DNA of 64,000 bases, from assembly GCF_001654845.1 (NCBI RefSeq), contig NZ_LXES01000015.1:55688-119687 (forward strand), written 5' to 3'. A model generated the notes under the pieces. It was given only the letters and a program-made list of their open reading frames with translations, made no database searches and had not been told where the DNA came from. The translations under genes were made by a program, and so were the position numbers. This document shows positions 55,738 to 64,000 of this stretch, in pieces (positions within the stretch are counted from its first letter, which is position 1; each line of letters starts with the position of its first letter). Source of the stretch: Enterobacter soli ATCC BAA-2102. Its GTDB lineage: Bacteria; Pseudomonadota; Gammaproteobacteria; Enterobacterales; Enterobacteriaceae.

Positions 55738-56367
55738 GTGACTACCTGGAACTACCAACAGACGCATTTTGTCACCAGTGCGCCTGATATTCGCCACTTA
55801 CCTTCTGATACAGGTATTGAAGTGGCATTTGCTGGCCGCTCCAATGCGGGGAAATCCAGTGCCCTGAATGCGCTGACCAATCAGAAAAGCCTGGCGCGTA
55901 CGTCAAAAACGCCTGGCCGTACTCAGTTGATTAACCTGTTTGAAGTGGCAGACGGCAAACGTCTGGTCGACTTGCCAGGCTATGGTTATGCGCAAGTACC
56001 GGAAGAGATGAAGATCAAATGGCAACGCGCGCTGGGTGAATACCTGGAAAAACGCCAGTGCCTGAAAGGTCTTGTGGTACTGATGGATATTCGCCATCCA
56101 CTGAAAGACCTCGATCAGCAAATGATCGACTGGGCTGTAGCGAGTGAAATTGCAGTGCTCGTGCTGCTGACGAAAGCAGACAAACTGGCGAGCGGCGCAC
56201 GTAAAGCACAGGTGAACATGGTTCGCGAAGCGGTGCTGGCGTTCAATGGCGATGTGCAGGTTGAGCCATTTTCCTCGCTGAAAAAGCAGGGTGTCGACAA
56301 ACTGCGTCAGAAGCTTGATAGCTGGTTCAACGAGCTGGAGCCCGCGACAGAAGCGGAAGAAGAGTAA
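55738..56367 (+). CDS. engB: Ribosome biogenesis GTPase EngB (YihA)
   Basis: Essential GTPase of 50S assembly. I take GTG 55738 with GGAG about ten bases ahead, giving 209 residues, [17 protein letters not shown] as in E. coli (210). A longer open frame starts at 55684, inside the promoter. Motifs: G1 [10 protein letters not shown]3 DLPGYG, G4 TKADK. The product ends in an acidic tail (PATEAEEE). A terminator follows. Confidence 0.95.
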   Translation: MTTWNYQQTHFVTSAPDIRHLPSDTGIEVAFAGRSNAGKSSALNALTNQKSLARTSKTPGRTQLINLFEVADGKRLVDLPGYGYAQVPEEMKIKWQRALGEYLEKRQCLKGLVVLMDIRHPLKDLDQQMIDWAVASEIAVLVLLTKADKLASGARKAQVNMVREAVLAFNGDVQVEPFSSLKKQGVDKLRQKLDSWFNELEPATEAEEE

Positions 56368-56373
56368 TAAAGC

Positions 56374-56399
56374 GCGCGGCAATGTCCGCGCTTTTTTTT
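56374..56399 (+). terminator. engB terminator
   Basis: Arms GCGCGG and CCGCGC with loop CAATGT, followed by eight T. Confidence 0.9.
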
Positions 56400-56422
56400 G
56401 CCCGTAATTTTCTTTGGCGCAA

Positions 56423-56531
56423 TAAAAAACGCCCCAGTCATTACTGACTGGGGCGGCTAAAATATTCAGCCAAATCCGATTACGTGAAGTAAAAGGTCTG
56501 AAAGATAGAACATCTTACCTCTGTACCCTAC
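56423..56531 (-). ncRNA. spf: Spot 42 small RNA
   Basis: Hfq-dependent sRNA that represses secondary-carbon genes and is itself repressed by cAMP-CRP. The 109 bases from GTAGGGTACAGAGGTAAGAT to the terminator GCCCCAGTCA...TGACTGGGGC plus U run appear identical to E. coli Spot 42. It lies between convergent engB and polA, as in E. coli. Confidence 0.97.
56466..56513 (-). CDS. spfP: 15-residue ORF inside Spot 42 (SpfP)
   Basis: ATG 56513 with AGAGGTAAG just ahead begins MFYLSDLLLHVIGFG and stops at TGA. The E. coli equivalent is reported to be translated into the small protein SpfP, which works with CRP. Identity of all fifteen codons supports it here; expression is not shown by sequence. Confidence 0.6.
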   Translation of the reverse strand: MFYLSDLLLHVIGFG

Positions 56532-56679
56532 GTCGTTAACTCTACTCTTTTTTTAGCGATCGAAAAAGCACTTTTCGTAGTTTTTTTTCATTCTTTACAT
56601 AGGGAATTCTAATGATCATCACAAAACGCACCTGGTTATGTTGCTAAGTTACATAAAAAGCGCGTTATTCGCCTGACCC

Positions 56680-59469
56680 TTAGTGAGCTTGATCCCAGTT
56701 TTCCCCACTCCCCACTTCCACCAGCAATGGCACATCCAGCTTCATGCTGCTTTCCATCAGTTCGTGGATCTTTTTCGAGACAGCGGCAAGGTCATCTTTA
56801 TGCACTTCGAACACCAGTTCATCGTGCACCTGCATGATCATACGCACACGCGGTTTCTCGTGTTCCAGCCAGGCATCAACGGCAATCATTGCCCGTTTAA
56901 TGATGTCAGCCGCTGTACCTTGCATTGGGGCATTGATCGCTGCACGCTCTGCTCCGGCACGGCGGGCAGCATTGCTGGATTTGATGTCTGGCAGATAAAG
57001 ACGACGGCCTTCCAGCGTTTCAACGTAGCCTTTCTCTTTCGCCTGGGCGCGGGTACGCTCCATATAGTCCAGCACACCCGGGTAACGCTCAAAGTAGAGA
57101 TCCATATACTTCTGCGACTCTTTACGCGGAATGTTGAGCTGACGTGAAAGCCCGAATGCGCTCATGCCATAAATCAGACCGAAGTTGATCGCTTTTGCAC
57201 TACGGCGCTGCTCGTTGGTCACGCTTTCCAGCGGCAGGCCAAACACCTCTGCTGCGGTAGCGCGGTGGATATCCTTCCCTTCGGCAAACGCAGTCAGCAA
57301 ACCTTTGTCACGCGACAGATGCGCCATAATACGCAGTTCAATTTGCGAGTAGTCCGCAGAGACAATCAGGTAATCATCCGGGGCGATAAACGCCTGGCGA
57401 ATACGACGCCCCTCTTCATTACGAACCGGGATGTTTTGCAGGTTTGGATCGGTCGATGAAAGTCGCCCGGTCGCCGCAACCGCCTGGTGGTAGGAGGTAT
57501 GCACGCGTCCAGTTTTCGGGTTAATCATCAGCGGCAGCTTATCGGTATAGGTCGATTTAAGCTTCGCAAGCCCACGATACTCGAGGATCACTTTCGGCAA
57601 CGGATAATCCAGCGCCAGCTCCTCAAGCACTTCTTCAGAGGTCGATGGTGCGCCGCCTGGGGTTTTCTTCAATGGCTTGATACCCTGTTTTTCAAACAGG
57701 ATCGTTTGCAGCTGTTTAGGCGATGAAAGGTTAAACGCCTCGCCGGCCAGCTCATGCGCTTTTTGCTCAAGCTCGGTCAGACGTTGCGCCAGCTCACCCG
57801 AGTGGTTATGCAGCACCGTTGGGTCAATTTTCACGCCGTTGCGTTCAATACGGGACAACACCGGTACCAGCGGCATTTCGATATGCTGGAATACGTTCAG
57901 CGGGCCTTCGTTCTTCTGGAGCTTTGGCCACATCTTCAGATGCAGTTGCAGCGTTACGTCGGCATCTTCTGCCGCATAGCGGCCTGCTTCTTCCAGCGCA
58001 ATCTGGTTAAAGGTCAGCTGGTTTTTACCCTTCCCGGCAATCTCTTCAAAGGTAATGGTTTTGTGCTTCAACCAGCGATCGGACAAGGAGTCCATATCAT
58101 GACGGCCTGCAACGCTATCCAGAATGTAGGATTCCAGCATGGTGTCGAAGGCGATACCGCGCAGCTCAATACCGTAGTTTTGCAGGATGCCACGGTCATA
58201 TTTGAGGTTTTGCCCCACTTTAAGGGCTTTTTCGTCTTCAAGGAGAGGTTTGAGCAATTCCAGCACGCGCTCGCGAGGAATTTGATCCGGTGCGTCCAGG
58301 TAGTCATGCGCCACAGGAACATACGCCGCCAGACCCGGCTCCGTTGCAAACGAGAGACCCACCATATTGGCTGAGATGTTGTCGAGGCTGTCCGTCTCAG
58401 TATCGAACGCGAAGACCGGAGCCTTCTTCAGCTTTTCAATCCATGCAATTAACTGTGCTTCTTCAAGCAGGGTTTCATAGTGTTCAGAAGACAGGGCGTT
58501 CACCTGCTCTTCTTCCACTTCAACCTCAACCTCGATGGTTTCTTTTGGTTTTGCCGCAGGTTTAGCACCCTTCGCCTGCATCCATTTACCTGCTTCTACG
58601 TCTGTCGTCCAGCGTTTGAATTCGTATTTTTTAAACAGACTGAGCAGATCGTCCGCTGATGGTTGCTGCACTTCAAGTTGCTCGCAGCCCAGCTCCAGCT
58701 CAACGTCCGTTTTGATGGTTGCCAGTTTATAAGAGAGGTAAGCCAGATCTTTATTTTGCTCAAGCTTAGCCGCTATCGTCTTCGCGCCGCGGAATGTCAG
58801 GCTCGCAATTTTATCTGATTCGCCGTAAAGCGTGTCCAGCCCGCCAAGCCCTTGCAACAACGCCTGAGCCGTCTTTTCACCCACACCCGGTACGCCCGGA
58901 ATGTTATCGGAGGAGTCGCCCATTAAAGCGAGGAAATCGATGATCAACTCTGGCGGCACACCGTATTTGGTGACCACTTCTTCCGGCCCCAGAATGGTGT
59001 TCGTCATGGTGTTAATCAGGGTGATCCCTGGGGTCACCAGCTGCGCCATATCTTTATCGCCGGTGCTGATAAGCACAGGACGGCCCAGCTTTTCGGCCTC
59101 ACGCGCCAGCGTGCCGATAACGTCATCAGCCTCTACCCCGGACACCGCCAGCAGCGGCAAACCCATCGCTTTCACCATTGTGTGCAGCGGCTCTATTTGT
59201 GCGCGCAGATCGTCAGGCATTGGCGGACGATGAGACTTGTAGTCTTCGAATAATTCATCACGGAAGGTTTTCCCCTTCGCATCAAAAACAACGGCCGCAT
59301 GGGTTGGTTGATACTGAAGGATCAGGCTGCGCAGCATGTTTAACACGCCGTACATCGCGCCGGTAGGCTCTCCTGCGCTATTGGTCAGAGGAGGAAACGC
59401 ATGATACGCCCGATAAAGGTAAGAAGAGCCGTCGACGAGAATAAGAGGGTTTTCTGGGATCTGAACCAT
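56680..59469 (-). CDS. polA: DNA polymerase I PolA
   Basis: Repair and Okazaki-fragment processing polymerase. ATG 59469 gives [21 protein letters not shown] and 929 residues (928 in E. coli); fourteen more codons are open upstream. Domains: 5'-3' exonuclease (about 1-320), 3'-5' exonuclease ([12 protein letters not shown]), and polymerase with motif [17 protein letters not shown] and motif C VHDEL. It has a DnaA box in its upstream region. Confidence 0.98.
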   Translation of the reverse strand: MVQIPENPLILVDGSSYLYRAYHAFPPLTNSAGEPTGAMYGVLNMLRSLILQYQPTHAAVVFDAKGKTFRDELFEDYKSHRPPMPDDLRAQIEPLHTMVKAMGLPLLAVSGVEADDVIGTLAREAEKLGRPVLISTGDKDMAQLVTPGITLINTMTNTILGPEEVVTKYGVPPELIIDFLALMGDSSDNIPGVPGVGEKTAQALLQGLGGLDTLYGESDKIASLTFRGAKTIAAKLEQNKDLAYLSYKLATIKTDVELELGCEQLEVQQPSADDLLSLFKKYEFKRWTTDVEAGKWMQAKGAKPAAKPKETIEVEVEVEEEQVNALSSEHYETLLEEAQLIAWIEKLKKAPVFAFDTETDSLDNISANMVGLSFATEPGLAAYVPVAHDYLDAPDQIPRERVLELLKPLLEDEKALKVGQNLKYDRGILQNYGIELRGIAFDTMLESYILDSVAGRHDMDSLSDRWLKHKTITFEEIAGKGKNQLTFNQIALEEAGRYAAEDADVTLQLHLKMWPKLQKNEGPLNVFQHIEMPLVPVLSRIERNGVKIDPTVLHNHSGELAQRLTELEQKAHELAGEAFNLSSPKQLQTILFEKQGIKPLKKTPGGAPSTSEEVLEELALDYPLPKVILEYRGLAKLKSTYTDKLPLMINPKTGRVHTSYHQAVAATGRLSSTDPNLQNIPVRNEEGRRIRQAFIAPDDYLIVSADYSQIELRIMAHLSRDKGLLTAFAEGKDIHRATAAEVFGLPLESVTNEQRRSAKAINFGLIYGMSAFGLSRQLNIPRKESQKYMDLYFERYPGVLDYMERTRAQAKEKGYVETLEGRRLYLPDIKSSNAARRAGAERAAINAPMQGTAADIIKRAMIAVDAWLEHEKPRVRMIMQVHDELVFEVHKDDLAAVSKKIHELMESSMKLDVPLLVEVGSGENWDQAH

Positions 59470-59907
59470 AATGTCCGTGCCTTTAATCAATTTATGGGTA
59501 AAGGATGCCACAGAAGGATGAAAACATCAGTTTTTAGCGCCGATTACAGAAAAAGATTTTGCGATCGTGAGGATCGCTCGCAAATTTCAATCTGTGGATA
59601 AGTTTGTGCATATTTTTGCTTCATATGAATAAGAGCCATAAAAATTATATCCAGCATTCTATTTTTATATTTAATATCAGTTAGTTGATTATTGATCCGG
59701 GATCTCTGGTGTCAACTAATGACAATTTACTCCATGTGGATATAAGCCTTGCCATTCCCACCATCATAGTGAAATCGTCTGCGGTTGCGTAAAAGCCTCA
59801 GGCTCGCGGTATGAAAGCGCCATTATTCTGTCTGTTTTCTGGTAAAATCAGCGCCCAGCGCCGGAAACCGGCCGCACCTTACAGCTAACTATCTGAAAAA
59901 GCTCATT
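59470..59907. promoter_or_regulatory. polA-yihG intergenic region with DnaA boxes
   Basis: This 438-base AT-rich gap has no gene. TGTGGATAA (59593-59601) is a perfect DnaA box (TTATCCACA on the other strand), and TGTGGATAT (59735-59743) differs by one base. DnaA is reported to stimulate polA in E. coli. The rest, including runs such as ATTTTTATATTTAATATC, could hold promoters of both divergent genes. Confidence 0.7.
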
Positions 59908-60816
59908 ATGTTGAGATTACTCGCTGCGATAACATTATTGTTAAGCATCATTTTAACTATTCTGGTTACCATCGCCTGTTCTGTGCCGATTATTGTCGCC
60001 GGAATAATTAAACTGCTGTTGCCTGTTCCCGCTGTCTGGCGAGCGGTTTCTGCATTTTGTAACTTTATGATGTACTGTTGGTGCGAAGGTTTGGCCATAC
60101 TGCTCTACCTGAACCCGCGCCTGAAGTGGGATGTCGAAGGCCTGGAAAGGCTGAACAAAAAGAACTGGTATTTGCTGATCTGTAATCACCATAGCTGGGC
60201 AGATATCGTGGTTTTATGCGTGTTGTTCCGCAAACATATCCCGATGAACAAATACTTCCTGAAACAGCAACTGGCCTGGGTGCCTTTTATTGGTCTGGCC
60301 TGCTGGGCGCTGGATATGCCGTTTATGAAGCGCTATTCGCGCAGCTATCTGATCCGCCATCCTGAACGCCGCGGTAAAGATGTCGAAACCACGCGTCGCT
60401 CATGTGAAAAGTTTCGGGCACATCCAACTACCATCGTTAACTTTGTTGAAGGCTCGCGTTTTACAGAAGATAAACGCCAGCAAACGCGATCACCTTATCA
60501 GAACTTATTACCCCCGAAGGCCGCGGGCATTGCGATGGCGCTTAACGTATTAGGGGAACAGTTCGATAAGCTGCTTAACGTCACCTTATGCTACCCGGAA
60601 AACGATAAGACGCCATTCTACGACATGCTCAGCGGCAAGCTGACACGAATCGTTGTGCGAGTCGATCTGGTGCCTGTGGATGCAGAGCTGCATGGTGATT
60701 ACGTTAACGATAAGAATTTCAAACGTCGTTTCCAGCTTTGGCTCAATACACTCTGGAAAGATAAAGACGAGCAGATAAACAACATAAAATCTTCATACAA
60801 AAACGCCGGTCAATGA
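59908..60816 (+). CDS. yihG: 1-acyl-sn-glycerol-3-phosphate acyltransferase YihG
   Basis: PlsC-family acyltransferase of phospholipid synthesis in the inner membrane, 302 residues (310 in E. coli). N-terminal hydrophobic segments (about 1-60) precede the catalytic HX4D motif in [11 protein letters not shown] and the glycerol-phosphate binding block [10 protein letters not shown]. coli YihG favours polyunsaturated or branched acyl groups in some reports, so its exact role is not settled. A strong terminator follows, shared with dsbA. Confidence 0.93.
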   Translation: MLRLLAAITLLLSIILTILVTIACSVPIIVAGIIKLLLPVPAVWRAVSAFCNFMMYCWCEGLAILLYLNPRLKWDVEGLERLNKKNWYLLICNHHSWADIVVLCVLFRKHIPMNKYFLKQQLAWVPFIGLACWALDMPFMKRYSRSYLIRHPERRGKDVETTRRSCEKFRAHPTTIVNFVEGSRFTEDKRQQTRSPYQNLLPPKAAGIAMALNVLGEQFDKLLNVTLCYPENDKTPFYDMLSGKLTRIVVRVDLVPVDAELHGDYVNDKNFKRRFQLWLNTLWKDKDEQINNIKSSYKNAGQ

Positions 60817-60829
60817 CCGGCGTTTTTTT
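60801..60829. terminator. Bidirectional terminator yihG/dsbA
   Basis: Arms ACGCCGGTCA (60803-60812) and TGACCGGCGT (60814-60823) with T run after and A run before. It lies within 15 bases of both stop codons. Confidence 0.9.
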
Positions 60830-60830
60830 C

Positions 60831-61454
60831 TTACTTCTTCTCAACCAGATATTTCACGGTATCTGCATACTGTTGTACGAAGATATCCATGCTGCTGGTG
60901 TCCATGCCCTGCATGTTCAGCTGGTATTTGCCGTTAACATACATCGCCGGAACACCCTGCAATTGCAGGTCGGCTGCGGCTTTCTCTTGCTGAGCAACCA
61001 GAGATTTCACCACGAAGCTGTTCCAGGCCGCGTCATAATCTTCACCCTTCACGCCTGCATCAACAAATACCTTACGGATATCGGCAGTGGTTTGTACGGT
61101 CTGGGTTTTCTGTACCGCTTCAAACATTGGGGAGGAGATCTTGTCTTCCACACCCAGGGCAATGGCAACCGCCCACGCCTGAGTCAGGTCTTTGCCCAAT
61201 GGGCCCAGAAACTCAACGTGGTACTTGGTCATTTTGGTGCCTTCTGGCAGCTTTTTCTTCACGTTGTCAGAAACATGCAGCACCTGCTCAAACTCATAGC
61301 AGTGCGGGCAATAAAACGAGAAGAATTCCAGAACCTGTGGCTCACCCGCTACTGGCTTCTCGAGTGTGATGAACTGCTTGCCGTCGGTAAACTGAGCAGC
61401 AGAAGCGCTAAATGCCAGAATCATACCTGCCAGCGCCAGCCAAATTTTTTTCAT
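60831..61454 (-). CDS. dsbA: Thiol:disulfide oxidoreductase DsbA
   Basis: Introduces disulfides into periplasmic proteins and is recharged by DsbB. ATG 61454 gives [19 protein letters not shown] and 207 residues (208 in E. coli), with signal peptide about 1-19. The active site is CPHC in [14 protein letters not shown], and the cis-proline region is [10 protein letters not shown]. It follows srkA by 27 bases; both are probably transcribed from the Cpx-controlled promoter upstream of srkA. Confidence 0.98.
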   Translation of the reverse strand: MKKIWLALAGMILAFSASAAQFTDGKQFITLEKPVAGEPQVLEFFSFYCPHCYEFEQVLHVSDNVKKKLPEGTKMTKYHVEFLGPLGKDLTQAWAVAIALGVEDKISSPMFEAVQKTQTVQTTADIRKVFVDAGVKGEDYDAAWNSFVVKSLVAQQEKAAADLQLQGVPAMYVNGKYQLNMQGMDTSSMDIFVQQYADTVKYLVEKK

Positions 61455-61481
61455 GATCAACTTTCTCCTGGGTGTGTCCAA

Positions 61482-62468
61482 TTAATACATCGGCGTTAAT
61501 TGCAGAGGGGGTTCCTGAAGAACCTTAACCTGCTCGGTAAATGTGGATATCTGGTTGCGCCAGTAATCCTCCCCGGTAAGCCACGGGAAATTTCGGGGAA
61601 ATGCGGGGTCATCCCAACGCCTGATTAACCATGCGAGATAATAAACAAAACGCATCGCACGTAAAGGTTCAATCAAGGCAATTTCGTCTGAATTAAAGGG
61701 ACTAAACTCTTCATAAGCTTCAATGATGGTTTCAAGCTGCATACGCTGCTCGGCTTTGTCACCATTAAGCAGCATCCACAGATCCTGAACGGCGGGGCCC
61801 ATTCGGGCATCGTCCAGGTCAACAAACAGTGGGCCATCACGCCAGAGAATATTACCGGCATGGCAATCCCCATGCAGGCGAAGCACTGGAATATCGTCGC
61901 GCCAGCATGGCGTCACCGCATCGATAAGTTTATCCGTCGCAGTGAGAAAATTATCTTTCAGCATTGCCGGAATAAGCGCTGACGATTCGAATACCTGACG
62001 TGGCTCCAGAAGATATTCCTGAATGCCCATGGTCGGACGAGCAATAAACGGTTTTTTACGGCCAGTCTGATGGATTCGCCCAAGATAACGCGCCACCCAT
62101 TCCATCTGATCGATATTATCGGCTTCAAACTGGCGGCCACCCAGGCTGGGAAATACAGCAAAGTAGAATCCCTGGTGGGTGAGCAACGTCTGGTTATTGA
62201 ATTTCAGTGGTGCGGCAACAGGGACATCGTCCTCCAGCAGATCGTGGGCAAACTGATGTTCTTCCTGAATTTGTTCAGCGGACCAGCGCTCAGGGCGATA
62301 GAATTTAACGACAAAACGCTGCCGATCCTCGTCCTGAAATTGATAGACGCGGTTTTCGTAGCTATTTAAGGGAGTTAACCCGGAATCCACCCGAATACCC
62401 TGCTCAAAGAGGGCATCCATAATGGTATCCGGGTGCAATGTCTGGAAAGTAAAAGCCTGGTCGTTCAT
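61482..62468 (-). CDS. srkA: Stress response kinase A SrkA (YihE/RdoA)
   Basis: Cytoplasmic Ser/Thr kinase that limits stress-induced cell death, 328 residues, the E. coli length. Aminoglycoside-phosphotransferase-like fold with catalytic loop LRLHGDCHAGNILW and metal motif LFVDLDDAR. Upstream there is a CpxR box, and dsbA follows, so it belongs to the Cpx regulon. Confidence 0.96.
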   Translation of the reverse strand: MNDQAFTFQTLHPDTIMDALFEQGIRVDSGLTPLNSYENRVYQFQDEDRQRFVVKFYRPERWSAEQIQEEHQFAHDLLEDDVPVAAPLKFNNQTLLTHQGFYFAVFPSLGGRQFEADNIDQMEWVARYLGRIHQTGRKKPFIARPTMGIQEYLLEPRQVFESSALIPAMLKDNFLTATDKLIDAVTPCWRDDIPVLRLHGDCHAGNILWRDGPLFVDLDDARMGPAVQDLWMLLNGDKAEQRMQLETIIEAYEEFSPFNSDEIALIEPLRAMRFVYYLAWLIRRWDDPAFPRNFPWLTGEDYWRNQISTFTEQVKVLQEPPLQLTPMY

Positions 62469-62532
62469 CCGATCATCCGGAAAATATACGAATGATTCAG
62501 GATATCATCTTGTGGCGATTTCGGAGTCGGCG

Positions 62533-62547
62533 CTTACAAGCTTTTAC
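62533..62547 (-). promoter_or_regulatory. CpxR box upstream of srkA-dsbA
   Basis: On the minus strand GTAAA (62547-62543), five bases, GTAAG (62537-62533) fits the CpxR consensus GTAAA-N5-GTAAA with one mismatch. It overlaps the yihD stop codon and lies about 65 bases ahead of srkA. Regulation of this operon by Cpx is known in E. coli. Confidence 0.8.
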
Positions 62548-62813
62548 TCTTTAATTACGCCACGTGCGCGCAGTAATGCGGTTTTAAAATCTTCCTCATA
62601 ATCTTTCTGAATACCCGGAATAACAGCATCTTTTGCGGAGTCGCGCATTTTAAGGTGATAGATCAGGATGTCATCAGAAAGGTCCGTCAATTCACCGTCA
62701 TAACCTGACTCTTTCGCCAGTTTCTGCAAAAATTGCATCAGATTCAGCTCTGGCTCTTTTTGCCAGGCCGGCTGGAGGAGTTCAATAACTTCATTCAGAC
62801 GTTTACATTTCAT
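62544..62813 (-). CDS. yihD: YihD family protein
   Basis: Conserved small protein of 89 residues (DUF1040), same length as E. coli Yih[21 protein letters not shown]. Function unknown. GGAGCACCACC stands ahead of the start. It is divergent from mobA. Confidence 0.92.
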   Translation of the reverse strand: MKCKRLNEVIELLQPAWQKEPELNLMQFLQKLAKESGYDGELTDLSDDILIYHLKMRDSAKDAVIPGIQKDYEEDFKTALLRARGVIKE

Positions 62814-62881
62814 GGTGGTGCTCCTTTCATTTAGAAAGACACGTTAGCAGGGTCAATCCCACAATAAAAGAGGCGATATTT

Positions 62882-63466
62882 GTGAATCGACATCAGGAAA
62901 TTACCGGAGTCGTTCTGGCAGGTGGAAGAGCAACGCGCATGGGAGGGAAAGATAAGGGGCTTGAGGCGCTAAACGGTAAGCCCTTATGGAAATATGTCGC
63001 CGATACCCTGTCAGGCCAGGTGGAATCAATCGCCATTAGCGCTAACCGCAATATTGATATTTATCAGCGCAGTGGGTTTACCGTCTATCAGGATAACCTT
63101 GCGGATTACCCGGGCCCTTTGGCTGGAATGCTCTCGGTGATGCAGCAATCCCAGGGAGAGTGGTTTCTCTTTTGCTCGTGCGATACGCCTTTTATTCCGT
63201 CTTGCCTGGTTGAGCGCATGGCGATGCAACGAGGCGAATCACCCGTTGTCTGGGTGCATGATGGTGAACGAGATCATCCGACAATTGCATTAATTAACAA
63301 AACGTTAGTCCCTGACCTGCAAACGTATCTTGCGGCGGGAGAACGGCGGGTGATGGTATTTATGCGCCAGTCTGGCGGGCATTCAGTTGATTTTAGCGAT
63401 CTGAAGTCGGCGTTTATCAATGTGAATACAACGGAAGATCTACAGATGATGCAGGTTAAACAATGA
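62882..63466 (+). CDS. mobA: Molybdenum cofactor guanylyltransferase MobA
   Basis: Attaches GMP to molybdopterin to make the guanine dinucleotide used by formate dehydrogenase and others. 194 residues with a GTG start (62882). Signature [24 protein letters not shown] binds GTP, and DTPFIP is the metal site. The product is needed by FdoG in this window. Stop overlaps mobB start (ATGA). Confidence 0.95.
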   Translation: MNRHQEITGVVLAGGRATRMGGKDKGLEALNGKPLWKYVADTLSGQVESIAISANRNIDIYQRSGFTVYQDNLADYPGPLAGMLSVMQQSQGEWFLFCSCDTPFIPSCLVERMAMQRGESPVVWVHDGERDHPTIALINKTLVPDLQTYLAAGERRVMVFMRQSGGHSVDFSDLKSAFINVNTTEDLQMMQVKQ

Positions 63467-63966
63467 CACCGGTTTTAGCCATTTCAGCATGGAGTGGAAC
63501 AGGTAAAACCACACTCCTGAAAAAACTGATACCCGCTCTTTGCGACAGAGGTATCCGCCCGGGATTAATCAAACATACTCATCACAATATGGACGTAGAT
63601 AAACCCGGCAAAGACAGCTACGAACTTCGCAAAGCAGGTGCAGCGCAGACGATGGTGGCCAGTAGCCAGCGCTGGGCATTAATGACAGAAACGCCTGATG
63701 AAGCACCGCTGGATCTCGCTTATCTGGTCAGTCGGATGGATCATTCGTTGCTGGATTTGGTCCTGGTAGAAGGATTTAAGCATGAAGCTGTACCGAAAAT
63801 ACTGCTTTTCAGACGCGACGCGGGGCACGATATCGCTGAATTAACGCTTGATGAACATGTTATTGCAGTGGCCAGCGATATTGGGTTAGACCTGCCTGTA
63901 CCTGTGCTGGATTTGAATGATGTGGATGGGATTGCAGAGTTTATTGTGATGTGGAGTGCGGTCTGA
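63463..63966 (+). CDS. mobB: Molybdopterin-guanine dinucleotide biosynthesis adaptor MobB
   Basis: GTP-binding partner of MobA, not strictly essential. 167 residues: Walker [10 protein letters not shown] near the N-terminus, [23 protein letters not shown] and LVEGFKHE following. It overlaps mobA by four bases. In E. coli an rRNA operon lies just beyond; the last 34 bases here are too few to show it. Confidence 0.95.
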   Translation: MTPVLAISAWSGTGKTTLLKKLIPALCDRGIRPGLIKHTHHNMDVDKPGKDSYELRKAGAAQTMVASSQRWALMTETPDEAPLDLAYLVSRMDHSLLDLVLVEGFKHEAVPKILLFRRDAGHDIAELTLDEHVIAVASDIGLDLPVPVLDLNDVDGIAEFIVMWSAV

Positions 63967-64000
63967 CTCGCCGGGCCTATAAAAACCAGTGGTTCAGAAA

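Noticed and set aside
1..64000. tRNA, rRNA, CRISPR, phage or insertion sequences
   Set aside because: Looked for on both strands; no cloverleaf, regularly spaced repeat array, transposase or integrase was recognised.

Overview
The window is chromosomal DNA of an enterobacterium. Gene order, protein sequence and regulatory RNAs closely follow the E. coli rha-fdo-yih-gln-polA-dsbA region, read in the opposite direction. An ERIC element, REP units, an Enterobacter-type MelY permease and differences from the E. coli gene set point to Enterobacter or a close relative. I saw no phage, insertion sequence, CRISPR array, tRNA or rRNA. The assignment to genus is an inference.

Layout. 1-5.3 kb: fieF (cut by the window edge), cpxP with the CpxQ sRNA in its 3' end, cpxRA, yiiM, an ERIC element and sodA. 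5.6-17.7 kb: L-rhamnose region: rhaT, rhaR and rhaS, then rhaB-rhaA, a four-gene sugar ABC importer, an iron alcohol dehydrogenase and rhaM. The expected aldolase gene rhaD is absent. 17.7-24.2 kb: accessory segment with melY, an alpha-galactosidase and its LacI-type repressor (twin operators), an XRE-cupin regulator divergent from azlCD, and a small DUF1471 protein. 24.3-31.0 kb: formate dehydrogenase-O: fdhD, fdoG (one gene with a selenocysteine UGA), fdoH, fdoI, fdhE. 31.0-32.8 kb: small accessory insert with an RHH/PIN toxin-antitoxin pair and an alpha/beta hydrolase that has a LexA-like box at its promoter. 32.8-35.7 kb: fabY, dtd, yihY, yihX, tightly overlapping.

35.8-46.4 kb: sulfoquinovose (sulfo-EMP) cluster: csqR, yihV, then yihU, yihT, yihS, yihQ, yihP, yihO, ompL. 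The mutarotase gene yihR is absent. 46.5-53.0 kb: bipA, then the nitrogen operon glnA-glnL-glnG with NtrC, sigma-54 and CRP sites, and the small gene yshB. 53.0-59.9 kb: hemN, a possible 60-residue membrane ORF, yihI, the sRNA CsrC, engB, the sRNA Spot 42 (with its 15-codon ORF) and polA. 59.9-64 kb: yihG, dsbA, srkA, yihD, mobA, mobB.

How it fits together. Three sugar or sulfosugar catabolic clusters lie in one region, each with its own regulator and several with CRP sites. The Cpx envelope stress system sits at one end and a matching CpxR box precedes srkA-dsbA at the other. FdhD and FdhE serve the Fdo enzyme they flank. CsrC and Spot 42 are global carbon regulators beside the sugar genes. 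Most of the window is well-known biology. The least ordinary points are the missing rhaD and yihR, the possible SOS-controlled hydrolase, the small ORF between yihI and hemN, and two copies of a GC-rich compound palindrome.
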